Source: Ditylenchus dipsaci (Eukaryota; Nematoda; Chromadorea; Rhabditida; Anguinidae). Taken from it: 64,000 nucleotides of DNA. Below the pieces are notes generated by a model. It did no database searches. It had not been told where the DNA came from and was given only the letters and a program-made list of their open reading frames with translations. The stretch spans positions 1 to 64,000 of the forward strand of contig SADC01000844.1 in assembly GCA_004194705.1 (NCBI GenBank), given 5' to 3'. The translations under genes were made by a program, and so were the position numbers. This document shows positions 45,554 to 56,940 of the stretch, piece after piece; position 1 is the stretch's first letter; the number at the start of each line of letters is the position of its first letter.

Positions 45554-45770
45554 CTAATAAGAGGTGGATCCGGGGTGGTTAATAAGAGGTGGTTCCCCAT
45601 TCAATTTTTTCTAATCATTAAACTGTACGGACTTTTCAACTTGGTTTCTTAAAAAATCATATCTAAAATTAAATTGTAGGCCTTGTTTTGTTAGAAAGTA
45701 AGTTGAAAATCTGTACAGAAGTTCAATGATTAGGAAAAAATTTGAATTCTCGGGCACCACCTCTTATTAG
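45554..45770. mobile_element. Palindromic MITE (CTAATAAGAGGTGG ends)
   Basis: Starts CTAATAAGAGGTGG and ends CCACCTCTTATTAG. Inner arms share ACTTTTCAACTTGGTTTCT and its inverse. The same inner arms recur at about 59940-60540 (split there by a Harbinger-like insertion) and at 50910-51060. Confidence 0.55.
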
Positions 45771-46462
45771 TGTGGGCATGCCCCTTTTAACCAGTCTTCT
45801 TTTTGCTGGCTTTTTGTGGCCTAATCTGACTCCGGCTAACATAATCATCAGCAAGGCTGATTCCGCGTATCGAATTTTGAAAAGGCAAGGATGGGTAGAA
45901 GTTTTGGCGCCTTTCGTCGTACCTACCTACATTGGCGTCTTTTGTCGTGAAAATTTGAATTTTCTTCCTTATTTTAACATGATTTTGTTTGAATTTTTAC
46001 ACCAACGTGTAGCTTCAAAGCTCAGTTTTCTAATGAGCTATAACAGTTAGCCGTAAAATTTCAAAAATTTAAAGATGTACGTATTACAACAAAGTAAGTT
46101 TTTGGCTCAAGTTCATTCATATAAATACATAAATCTCGTAATTTTGAAATTATACAGCTGAGTGTTATAGCTTATTAGAAAGCTGAAATTCGGAGCTGCA
46201 TAATGGTGTGAAATTAAAATCAAGTTATCTTTAAATAAGGTAGAATTTGAAAATTAGGCGTAAGGTTTCCGACAAAAAGGCGCCATGTTGTCAATTCGAC
46301 CAAAAGGCAGGCAAAACAAATGTGGAGGAAAAAATAGAAATTGTTAAGCTTTTGTATTCGAAATTTTTTAAAGGTTGTGTATGGCTTTTTATTCGATAAG
46401 TCTGTTTAATGTGATTAATGTGTGGTAAAATAGAAATACTCTTTTTATGTATTTTTATTTAT

Positions 46463-46870
46463 AGGGCGGGTGGGGTTGGGGAGACATAGGTCACGGGTTC
46501 GAATACTACTGAGTGCACATCCTAATTTTTTATATTATATTTTCACATTCTATTTACAAGTTTGGTATCAAAACAAACCTCACACTCTAATAAGTTGCTA
46601 TCACTTTATGAGAAATTAATAAGATAAGTAGAGGTGATAAATACCAGATGCATGGCTGTTAGGTGGTTTTTCTTTATTTGGTGGTTATTTACATTGAATT
46701 TCAAAATTAAGGAAGCTTCCGACAGTAAATCAACCCTCGGAATGTTCCAATTAATTCCTCGATACTTTTGCCCTAGAACTAAGAAACTTCTAGTCTGTCA
46801 TAAACAAATAAATTGGTATGCAGTGATATTCGAACCTGTGACCTATGTCTCCCTCCTTAAAATTCAAACG
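46463..46870. repeat. Inverted pair of B-box-like (tRNA-derived) ends
   Basis: GGAGACATAGGTCACGGGTTCGAATAC (the plus-strand block around 46480) has its inverse around 46820-46850 (ATTCGAACCTGTGACC). Both contain GGTTCGAA, a strong Pol III B-box core. The interior is AT-rich. Same layout as in Paf1 intron 4. Confidence 0.45.
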
Positions 46871-47254
46871 TGCCTTGGTCCCCTGTAGTTTTTCAATACG
46901 TTACTAGCCTTTTATCCCAACTTTTGGCCTGTGGACTCGAGATCTCAACGGATTTGACTTAAAATCACATATTAGCTATATAATAATACCAGGTGAGTAA
47001 AAAACAATTCGGCAGGTTCCCTTGTAAATGTAAACGACTATAATTGCCGCTCGATGCAACACACGGCTATCTTGGGTCCCCAATGCATATTATACAGAAT
47101 TTTCACCAAACTAAAAAAATAGTGAGAAGAATTTAGCGAAAACTCAAAATTAACCACTCAAAACCAAAATTTTCAAAATGGAAAACTACAGAAGTTGATT
47201 GATTGAAAGTTCATACACACTCACACAAGGAGAATTTTGACAGCGAAATTAAAG

Positions 47255-47700
47255 AGCTGTAGTATTTGCAAAAATACACAGAGTTTTGCGATAAAGTAGC
47301 CACTACTACTACCACTACCTCCGCTCAACCCCCTCTCTCTGCCCTGTCTAATGCACGATGGACGACAGGCAGTAACAACAGCAGGCTTAGCAGCAGCAGA
47401 GACAAACACACAGCGCAGCCAAAAAAAAATTTCTCCCCCCAATCTTAGTGGGCTGTTTTATGACATTTTACGAGCTGGTCGGGTCTTTTCCCATTTTTCT
47501 GGGTGCCTTGGTTTTTTTCCCGCTTTATTATGGAGGGGGCAGGCCTGCTCTCTTTGAGTCCCCTCTCCTATGCTCCCCCCTCTCTCCATACTGCTACTTT
47601 TATCAAACAGGCTAGGGCAATCGATTTTTCAACACCCTACTGCTCCCTTGCCTCCACTCCCCCATTTACTGGCTGCAAAAGAGAAAAATAGACGCGCATA
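47255..47700. other. GC-rich low-complexity block, possible promoter or leader
   Basis: Composition changes sharply here: ACTACTACCACTACC, AGCAGCAGCAG and CCCCTCTCTC tracts in an otherwise AT-rich region. Open frames on both strands are low-complexity and not convincing. It lies 2.7 kb upstream of the minus-strand zinc finger ATG and could be its promoter or 5' leader. That is inference only. Confidence 0.25.
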
Positions 47701-47931
47701 TAGAAGGGAAGGTATTTGAAAATGAAGGCACTTCAAAATTGTAAAAAGTCTTAGTATTGATGGGGATTAAAAATGATGCGAAGTTGTCAAAAAAAATGTG
47801 AAAAATCTGGGAAAAAATGTTTATTTTAGGTCTCTATCTTATCTAAAATGTAAAAACCAATTTTAATTTTTTTCTTAAAAACTATTTTTCGAAGGAAAAA
47901 ATGTTTTCGATTAAAAAAAATTTCGGCGCTA

Positions 47932-48576
47932 CCGGAGTATACCCCCCCCCCAAATGAAATTTTTTTTAAAGTGTTTCTAAACACCCTATATCGACCTAAA
48001 ATTGCCTCAGAAGCTCAAAAAAGGCACTATTTTTGTGTTCTAGTCAATAAAAGATTGAGTTTTGGGACCACCCAAATATACCTATTTTGACCATTTTTGA
48101 AGGGATTTAGGGCAATATTAGGTGGGAAAGGACCAAAGAAGGGCCAATTTAGTGTGAAAAGGAAAATGTTGAACATAGTTTTGCTGACTGGGGCCTACCG
48201 CATAAATAAACTGGTATGCATACATTTTTATGCATCCAGTGTCACTTTCGAGTGATTTGCGTCTAAGGTATGTGGGTGTGCGCATCTCTAACCAACCAAG
48301 CCCCTGCGACCTCGAAGGGGGACGAGCTAGACCTTTGATCAAAAAATGCATTTAGAGACTATTTTTGCCCAGCTCCAGTGACCAAAACATGCCAAAACAG
48401 TCAAATGGTCGAAATTTCAAATTGTGCAAAACTCAATTTTTATTAACCAGAACTCAAAAATAATGCCTTTTTTGAACTCTCGAGGCGATTTTAGGTCGAT
48501 ATAGGGTGTTTAAAAACACTTTAAAAAAATTTCATTTAGGGGGGGGGGGGGTATACTCCGGTAGGGTCAAAATTTC
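47932..48576. mobile_element. Long C/G-tract foldback element
   Basis: Left end GGCGCTACCGGAGTATAC plus C10, right end G14 plus GTATACTCCGGTAGGGTC. Arms of about 150 nt are inverted (ACACCCTATATCGACCTAAA and its inverse). The centre has the GTATGTGGGTGTGCGCATCT block shared with 35625-36145. Long G and C runs at opposite ends would favour hairpin or G-quadruplex structures. Confidence 0.6.
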
Positions 48577-51500
48577 CATTTTTTCGCCTATATTTGTGTG
48601 GGAAAAAATATAGATCTGAGCTTTAAAAAATTTTATTTTTTTCAGCAAAGTTGATATTGGGTAAGCAATAATTAGTGTGGCATTATGAAAAGTGGTTTTT
48701 ATAAGCATGTTGTAATCATTTTACAATACGTCATATATTTTTCGATTGCCCTTTTCTTGGCCGTTCCAACGAGCTATCATTTGTTTATTAAGAATAAAAA
48801 TAAATGTCATTAGTCATAGCTTTCAGATGTGCTTATTTCAAAATATGTTGATGCCGGTTTCTCGAAAGTAGTTAATTGAATTGGACCGAGCTCAGGGCGC
48901 CAGATTATCGGGAGTGGACTGTACGATATTTGTCGGATATTTCGTCCGTTTGACAGGGCATTAATGTCAAAACAGAATTCTAGTGAAAATTTCGGCACAA
49001 TGGTCAGGAACTTTAGCCGCGAAACTATGTTGGTGCTAAGGCTTTCTGAAGGTTTATCATTTGAATTTATTTTCATACAAACAAGACATTTTTCACACCT
49101 GTCTGTGAGCACTCAGAAAAAATTCGGCCCTAGTCTACAATCGGGATGTTTTTTGCATTTCCTTCCCCAGGAGTTTTTAAGTTACACGGCTTTTTTTTCA
49201 ATCATGATATGGCTTATTATAGCATGTGGTCCCCCAGGGTGCGGGCTTATTGGACCATGTGGTCTTATTAGAGGAAATACAATATTACAGTTGACGCTCT
49301 GCATAAGGTACCCTTATGAAACCGGCTGGGGAGGTATCTTATGGAGAGCGCCACACCCTTGAAACTTTATTTTTTTTGAAATAAGGGACTTCGAGATGAT
49401 GCTTGAAAGCCATACCCGACCAACCCTGTATTCTGTATAAGTTGGCTTGTATCAGCCGTTAGCTAGTAGCGCTGATACTAAACTTTTTTTAACATCTGTT
49501 TAACACACTGAACATGTCTTTCAAACACGACAAAAGACCGAATCGGCCTGGCACTGTTGTTAGTTACAAGTGCTTTTTCCGTTGAAATTTTTTTACTGTT
49601 ATAGTTGGAAGAAATTGGTTTACAATCCAAGACCGACAATTTTTTCTGTCCCACGAATTCTGTCTTTTAACAGTGTGGTCCAGAAAAATTACAACGATTT
49701 CGACTTTACCGATCGTTAGAGCTGAATCATGCACTATCTCGCTGAAAACTGAGAACTAAAATCTGAGCCCTAGTTAAGAACGGGTGCCGATTTCTCAACT
49801 TGAATCACCTGTTGTTTTAGCGGTTTGTCTTTTGACGTGTTTGACACGCCGTGTGAATGATTTCAGATATCTGAAGAATTAATTTTTTGAAAAGATCAGG
49901 AATTTCAGTCATTGAGGTGTCTACTTAGTCAATTCTTTTTTTAAGACAAAGAAAGAACATACTTATTAATAACAATAGTGAGCACAGGCCCTGAACTGCA
50001 GAAGACCATCCAGACCAATACAATACCACATCCGATTTCCAAAATTGGTTTATATTACTTTAAAATAGATTGTTTCAGAAAAAAACACAACTGCCGTATA
50101 AATAAAAGTATATAAGGACTGCAGAAACAGGCGAATCTCTTGTGTATTAATCATTTTAGTACTTGCTCCAGATGAGTTTCGCTGAATTTTGTCATGAATT
50201 TTTTAACTTTTTTTTTCAAAATTCAAACTCTTTTATATATATGGCGAGTAAGTGATGTATGAAAGATAATGCAAATAATGGGAAATGGGGCTGTACATGC
50301 TGCCTCAACATTGACCACTTTGCTTCCAAGTGGAAAAAGAAAAGGTTGGCGCATCATAATCTCCATGCAAAGAAATCATCATTGGTGTATCCACGTTGCC
50401 CAGAAAAAAAATTAAAAAAAAAAACAAAGCCTAATAGTTAACACAAAATCAGCAAAAACTAGAAAAGTTGTTTGACAGTTGAAATTAGGATAAGTCAGCG
50501 CTAGAGTTGTGAAATGGGAATTTCCCGGGAAATTTTATCGAGAAATTTCCGAAAATTTCCTGGAAAATTGCTTTAATTTCCCGTCAGTATTTATTTTGAA
50601 AAATAGAAAATCATTTTTATTGTGCCATTCAAAATTAATTGTGTGCATAGTTGGTCTTGTGCCTGATTTTTTTATTATCGAGACCTAGTAGAAAACTAGC
50701 TAGAGGGCTACCGTATAAGAGTTTTAACTTTTTCAATCGAGGCCAATACGTGTACGTTGTAAAAAAGTGTCCCTGATTTCCTTGATTAATCCGAATTAAC
50801 CTTTCTCTGAATAGCAATCCATCCATTCAGTGCCAATACTACGTGCTGGGGAATCATAGATATCCAAGCCGCATACACTACAGAAGCTAATACCGTATTT
50901 CCTCTAATAAGGCGGCCCGCTCTAATAAGGCGGCTCCCCTCCTTTTTTTGTTCTAGGCACTAGGCAAATTCTAGGCACTGTTTTGTTAAAAAGCAATTTA
51001 AAAAATTAGTACGAAACTTCAATTGTTAGGCGAAAATTTTTGAATTGGCGGTGGACAATCAATCCAATGGCCCTGTAAGAACATAACATTATAGTGTCAA
51101 TTTATAATCAAAACAAGTTGAATCTAAGGAAAATCGTTGTGTTCAAAATTCAGAGTTTTTTTTTCAAATTTTTAATGCTCAAATTTACCATGTAATGCAC
51201 TTTTTGAAATCTTAATCATTTCTCTAAAATGACGTATCGATCTTAGTCATAAGATGACCTAGAACTGAGGTACGCACATGTTCAAGATAGAAGACGTGAA
51301 AACACCCCCTTTCACCTTATTTGAAAGGATCATGACCACGCGTTCTGGATTGTCCCCGAATTTAGGCGAAATTCCATTAATTCTAACTAAAAATGGCGCA
51401 TTTTTTTTATCAATTTTTATGTTGTTGAAATTTCCGAAAATTTCCTGGAAAATTGCTTTTCGATAACCCGCCACTGCCCCCCCCTTCCTCAAGTTCGTTT

Positions 51501-52506
51501 CCGCCCATGGTCCGATCCTTTTTACCTCATTTTTTGAAGTCTTTCGCCGATCATTTTTAATATTGTTAAAACTTTTGCCATTAAGACCCGCGGCTCTCGA
51601 TAGCCCTCCATTCTATTTTAAAAGTAGGGTGGCGGGTTACTGAGAAGCGTGGGTCTTACTGGCCTAAAATTTAAGAATTTTTAGAATCACCGCAAATTTT
51701 GGACTCCCTTCAATACTTATCACGATTAATCATATTCGGCCAAAAACTTAAAAAATTGAGGAAAAAAATAAGGACCCTAGGCGGGCACGAACTTTAGGGA
51801 ATGGCGGGTTATCGGCACTCGACTGTATAATAATCTCTTGAAAATTATTTTTGATGGATATTGATTTTTTACTGTATACCTCTAATAAACAGCCATCCTT
51901 TCGATTAAAATCGCGTTTTAATCATTTTTTCCAACTGCTTTTACGCAAGCTACTACTTTTTTGTAGCTTATATCACTGGCTATAATTTTGATAATTAATT
52001 ACCGAAGAGCAGTTTGCGAAAATTTGGTCCAAGTATAATACCGAAAACACGATTATGAACAAAATGAGTGGCCATTTAGGCGCTACGACGGTTCATAAAA
52101 AATTGATTCATTTTAAAGGAATTCGTAAAAAACGGGTTCATAAAAAATAGAATTCTTCGAAAACCGGATTTCGAAAAAAAATTAATTTGTTTCAAAACAG
52201 TTTGGCAGAATGAAGTTTTAAAAAATATATAGTTTTATCAATATTTAATTCATCAATAAATAGGTTTATCCAGATTTTTCGACAAATTTATTTCACAACT
52301 AGATAAAAAAAGTATCTCAGCGACAGTGTAATCTTGAAAAAAGGAAAAATTAGCCGGTTATTGTAAATTCGGCCAAACCATCAATATATGGTCGAATTAT
52401 AACCATTTTCACAGTTACTTTACCATAAATTTTCACAGTTAAGAATTGCAATTTCTAGCTGGAGAATATGCAACCATTAGCCATTTATCAGAGGTAACAC
52501 GGCATA
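48577..52506. other. Repeat-derived intergenic region
   Basis: No gene is supported. I see MITE pieces at about 48835-48925 (TCGAAAGTAG..GGGAGTGGACTGTA), 49280-49365, 50890-51060 (CCGTATTTCCTCTAATAAGGCGG) and 51465-51830 (ends GATAACCCGCCACTGCC and GGCGGGTTATCGGCACTCGACTGTATA, with GAACTT/AAGTTC blocks). A frame at 50259-50441 rich in Lys with CTCC and HFASKW is too weak to call. Confidence 0.4.
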
Positions 52507-52721
52507 CCGTATATTCTCTAATAATCCCTCACCTCACGGACCTCATATATTAGCCTAGAGCAAACATTTCACAAATCTGTTTTTTGTTTTTTTTTTATTA
52601 GCACGAGCTCTCCTGATTACACTTTTAAGATTTTGATCGACTGCCCAAAAGTCTCAAAATTTTTCCGATTTTTTAGGGGTTGAAAAATAATCCCCATGGG
52701 GGATTAATAGAGAATATACGG
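52507..52721. mobile_element. CCGTATATTCTCTAATAATCCC-type MITE
   Basis: CCGTATATTCTCTAATAATC to the inverse TAATAGAGAATATACGG, both flanked by TA. The cleanest member of this family in the window, so useful as its reference. Internal CTCATGG/CCATGGGG and GCACGAGCTC blocks are shared with 4027-4903. Confidence 0.65.
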
Positions 52722-53224
52722 TAAGTATGGATATCTTCGGCAAACAATTGTTTTAGGCAAATTTTACTGTGAAAACAATAACAAAGGTGACAGGGATAGT
52801 CTATGCCGAAGATTTGTCTTGTAGTACACTTGATGTAGAGGTATATTTTAGCTACAATGAGTTTTGATCAGGGCAACTTTTTGATATTGCATACATCCTG
52901 TTGCGTATTACCCAGTAGGACGGCTTTTTTCCAAAAGCTTAAAAGCTTCTGAATTCACATCAGGCATAGGGGCGTTTAGCGGTTGGCGTGACAAATGTCC
53001 AGTGTGGGGAAAACAGTTAATTTTAACTGGATTTTGAAAATTAGTTAAAAATAACTAATTTGAAAAATAGTTAATTTTAACTGATTTTAAATTTTAGTTA
53101 AAATTAACTGAACCCAAATCCAGTTAAAAATAGTTAAAATTCTTTATCTTTGTGCTTCTTTGTCTTTTTTAGTACTTTTCAGTGTTTTTAGTGCTTTTCT
53201 CGTGCTTCTCATGGTCCAAAACTT

Positions 53225-53330
53225 CCAGGATGACTAGTTACAGTCATAAAAGAAGAAAAATTTTTTTGCCTCGTGCCAGACTCGAACTCGAGCAAAAGTT
53301 TTTTTTTTTTTGGCCGCCCTTCACCACTAG
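53225..53330 (-). repeat. tRNA-like segment in the left hAT arm
   Basis: On the minus strand: GCCTAGTGGTGAAGGGCGGCC (A-box-like TAGTGGTGAAGG), an A run, then CTCGAGTTCGAGTCTGGCAC (B-box-like). The mirrored copy at about 55783-55860 is on the plus strand. The two could drive Pol III transcription inward from both arms. Stems do not close, so it is not called a tRNA gene. Confidence 0.45.
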
Positions 53331-53344
53331 GCGACAGTATACCA

Positions 53345-53495
53345 AGTGCACCCCCCCCCCCTAAGTGCACCCCCTGTAGTGCACCCCCCTGTAGTGCACC
53401 CCCCAAGTGCACCCCCCCCCCCCTAAGTGCACTAAGTGCCCCTCCGAAGGGGGGTGCATTTAGGGGGGGGGGTGCACTTAGGGGGGTGCACTTGG
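53345..53495. repeat. GTGCACCCC/GGGGTGCAC tract
   Basis: Alternating AAGTGCACCCCC and GGGGGTGCACTT units with runs up to 12 C, symmetrical about CCTCCGAAGGGG. The mirrored version is at 55370-55500. Frames through it (proline/glycine-rich, about 100 aa) are artefacts of the repeat. Confidence 0.6.
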
Positions 53496-53639
53496 TCATT
53501 TTTTTACATATTTTTTTTATTGTTTTTTATGTTATTGTCTTGAAGGGAAAGTCATTATTTTCAACTTTTTTCACCAAAATTTGAATTTTCGTCTACAGAT
53601 ATCAAGGTAAATGACTGTTTTAAGGGTACTATCCACCTA

Positions 53640-53910
53640 TATACTATCCTAACGACCTGTATAATACCCAAACCACCTGTATTATAACTAAACTACTTGA
53701 ATAGTGTCCAAACCACCTGGATAGTATCCAGACCACATGGATGGTATCCCAACTACTTCAATAGTACCCAAACCATGTGAATAGTGTCCAAATCATTTGA
53801 ATAGTGTTCATATTTTCCAGATCGGCTCTAACCACCTCATGATATCTAAACCATCTGGATACTGGATATCTGAACCACCTGGATACTATGATATCTAAAC
53901 CACTTTGGGT
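53640..53910. repeat. Degenerate about 20-bp tandem repeat (ACCACCTGGATAGTATCC)
   Basis: About a dozen imperfect units of CCAAACCACCTGGATAGTAT. Part is mirrored at 55125-55240 as arm sequence, and related units occur at 13030-13110 in the spacer between the duplications. Confidence 0.55.
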
Positions 53911-54029
53911 AATAATTGATTTTGGTAAAATCAATTATTCCCGAAACTTAAAAAATATCCGAGAAAACGGTATTTATTCATATTGAAGTTCAAACTTTAT
54001 TCGAATGGCAGGCGTCGAAATGTTTTTCA

Positions 54030-54126
54030 GGGCTCTAGGTGAATTCATCCTCAACCAATTCATCCTCGGTGAATTCATCCTCGGTGAATTCATCCTCGGT
54101 GAATTCATCCTCCGGTGAATTCATCC
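54030..54126. repeat. 15-bp tandem repeat GGTGAATTCATCCTC
   Basis: Six consecutive units with minor variation, inside the unpaired centre of the hAT-like element. Non-coding. Confidence 0.7.
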
Positions 54127-54149
54127 TCTAACTAATTCAATTTATACCA

Positions 54150-54590
54150 AGTGGTCGTAAACAGGTGGTCGACCACTTGGATCAAATTTTTTTTCACTTT
54201 TAGAGTTCCGAAAAAAATTTTCTGCGCTGATTCGAGCATGCTGAAGATGGTTTGACAGTGGTAAAATCACGTTTTATCAAGAATTCTCGATTTATCGCTA
54301 ACGATTAATTTTGATAAATCAAGAATTACCAATAACTCAAAAATCTATTCATAAAATGTAATTTTACCTGTGTCAAACCATCTTCAGCATGCTCGAATTA
54401 GCGCAAAAAAATTAATTTGGAACTCGAAATGTAAAATTTTTTTCGATCCAAGTGGTCGACCACTTGGTTTGGTGCATGGATTCTCAGGGGTGATGTAGAG
54501 GTTGGTAGTGAAAAAAAATGTTTTTGGGACGCGAAAACGTAAAAAAACTTCATCCAAGTGGACGACCACTTGGTTCGGATTGGTAAATGT
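54150..54590. mobile_element. CCAAGTGGTCG foldback element
   Basis: Inverted arms with CCACTTGGATCAAATTTTT and its inverse, and GAAGATGGTTTGACAGTGGTAAAAT with its inverse, around a GATTTATC..GATAAATC loop. A third CCAAGTGGACGACCACTTGG end lies at 54555. Relatives at 13184-13483 and 61598-61870. The remainder to 55115 shows only TTTGGGTGG-like repeats. Confidence 0.5.
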
Positions 54591-55507
54591 TCGTAAATTG
54601 AGTGGTTGGTATTATTTGGTATTATCAAACAATTTTCAGCATAAAATTTTTGGTATGCTAAAATCGGGTTTTTAGTGATAAAGGCCGCACTTGTGTGATT
54701 CAGAGCCATTTTATGGCGTTAAATTCACTTTTAGCTGGTTTGAGGTTGTTTTAAGAGGTTTGAGTTGGTTTTGGATGGTTTGAGACCATTCGGGGTGTTT
54801 AAGGTGGTATTGAGTGGTTTGGGTGGCTTCGGATGGTTTGGGACCATTTAAGTTTCCTCATCACAAGCAGAAGAATTTCATCTGTATGTTCATAATCTTC
54901 ACCGATTGAGGAGGCGGTACTGTCATTATGAGGTTTGAGAAAATCCTTAGCTGCCGCAATCTTTTCAGACGCCCATCTGCAATTCTCCGAATAGCTTGAA
55001 CTTCCGCCTTGGGAATAGAAACTTTCTATCTGACGTACTTCGTAGTTTTGAAGATCCCTTATATTTTATTTAAAATAATTTCAAATCATGTTTTTGGTAT
55101 TTGCTTTAAGAATTGAGATACCATCCATGTGGTCTGGATACTATCCAGGTGGTTTGGACACTATTCAAGTAGTTTAGTTATAATACAGGTGGTTTGGGTA
55201 TTATACAGGTCGTTAGGATAGTATACAGGTGGATAGTACCCTTAAAACAGTCATTTACCTTGATATCTGTAGACGAAAATTCAAATTTTGGTGAAAAAAG
55301 TTGAAAATAATGACTTTCCCTTCAAGACAATAACATAAAAAACAATAAAAAAATATGTAAAAAAATGACCAAGTGCACCCCCCTAGGTGCACCCCCCCCC
55401 CCTAAATGCACCCCCTTCGGAGGGGTTCACTTAGGGGGGGGGGGTGCACTTGGGGGGTGCACTACAGGGGGTGCACTTAGGGGGGGGGGGGGGTGCACTT
55501 GGGCTTT

Positions 55508-55795
55508 TACGCACTAGGCCATAGAGACTCATCTCTGAGGGAGACCATTTCGATAACATATATTAACATGGATTTATTTTGCGAAATATTAAGCAATTTT
55601 CTGTTTGTACAACTGTCTCAAGTGAATAAGTGTTGCTGTCTGCTTATGTTAAATCTGCTTATGTTTTATTTGCTAGCTTGCGCGCTCTAGGCAAACAGTC
55701 GCTAGAAGACTAAGGAACACTAAAGCGAGAAAACAATCTATGTTAATATATGTTATCGAAATGGTCTCCTCAGAGCTGATTCTCTATGGCCTAGT
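55508..55795. mobile_element. Palindromic MITE (CACTAGGCCATAGAGA ends)
   Basis: CACTAGGCCATAGAGA to TCTCTATGGCCTAGTG, with inner arms GAGACCATTTCGATAACATA and its inverse. It is present only in the right arm of the hAT-like element, so it is a later insertion within it. Confidence 0.55.
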
Positions 55796-56940
55796 GGTGA
55801 AGGGCGGCCAAAAAAAAAAAAAAAACTTTTGCTCGAGTTCGAGTCTGGCACGAGGCAAAAAATTTTTCTTCTTTTATGACTGTAACTAGTCATCCTGGAA
55901 GTTTTGGACCATGAGAAGCACGAGAAAAGCACTAAAAACACTGAAAAGTACTAAAAAAGACAAAAGAAGCACAAGATAAAGAATTTTAACTATTTTTAAC
56001 TGGATTTGGGTTTCAGTTAATTATAACTAAAATTTAAAATCAGTTAAAATTAACTATTTTCAAATTAGTTATTTTTAACTAATTTTCAAAATCCAGTTAA
56101 AATTAACTGTTTTCCCCACACTGCAAATGTCACAAAAACCGCTAAACGTCTTAACAGAACGCCAAGTTTGTACACATTCAAATTCATTCCTATTTTTTGC
56201 ACAGCCGTTTTCTGTGTTTTCTCTCTTAATTTTTCTTCCGAAGTCTCTTTTTGAGTCCTTCGATGGATTTTTACCAATTTAAGAGGCTTATGGTATTTTT
56301 AGAGATTCATATGAAAAAAATTTCATATTCTATTATCTATTTAAACTCATTATTGGGTTCTCTATTCATATTTTGGTTGATTAAGTCAATTTTCTTTTAT
56401 AATTGATGATTATTTCCGTATTCAAATTAATGCACAACGCTAATCAAAGTTCGCCAGAAGTTTTCTCCGAAATACCGTATTTAATTTATTAAACGGACCA
56501 GCCTGAGAATTGCGCACACTTTGCAGAATTATAAAATTGTTTCGTCAATCTTTTAATCTGATTTTTCGAAAGAGCTGTATTAGATAAATCCTGTTTATCA
56601 AAGAGGGTCCGTAAAATGGAGGTAATACGGTACGCCCTAAACATTCTAAGGTATAATCTCCAAAGTAAAATATCCGCTAAGATTTATTTAACTCCAAACC
56701 AATAACAACTCTTGAACAATTGGTTAGACAAGAAATGATTCTGAACTCGTAGCTTCTCATTCCTTATTTGTTTGGCTGACAACATCAAAGTGACTGTGCT
56801 GGTAGCGGATGATAGAAGTAGGACCAGGCACCAGAGCAGTTCTCAACTAAAATTAAAAAATTCCAATTACCAATAATAAAAACACTAAAGAAAAGCTTGC
56901 ATTTTCATAAGCGGCGGAGAAATGTAGAAACCTTATCCTT

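Larger units (their letters stand above)
53000..56123. mobile_element. hAT-like foldback element inserted in the MULE terminal repeat
   Basis: Ends CAGTGTGGGGAAAACAGTT and its inverse, flanked by the exact 8-bp repeat CAAATGTC (52992-52999 and 56124-56131). Removing it restores the MULE terminal repeat as read at the other end. Inverted arms reach about 750 nt (53000-53750 and 55115-56123), including AGTTAAAATTAACTG repeats, a tRNA-like segment, and C/G tracts of alternating GTGCACCCC units. The centre holds direct repeats and a CCAAGTGGTCG foldback. No transposase is visible, so it is non-autonomous. Confidence 0.8.

Noticed and set aside
50259..50441. Zinc-knuckle-like small protein
   Set aside because: CTCC and HFASKW resemble a CCHC knuckle only loosely, the frame is lysine-rich and ends in an A run, and there is no splice or promoter support.
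53209..53584. About 100-aa proline- and glycine-rich frames
   Set aside because: They run through the GTGCACCCC tract and the T/A run of a transposon arm; no start context or conservation beyond the repeat.
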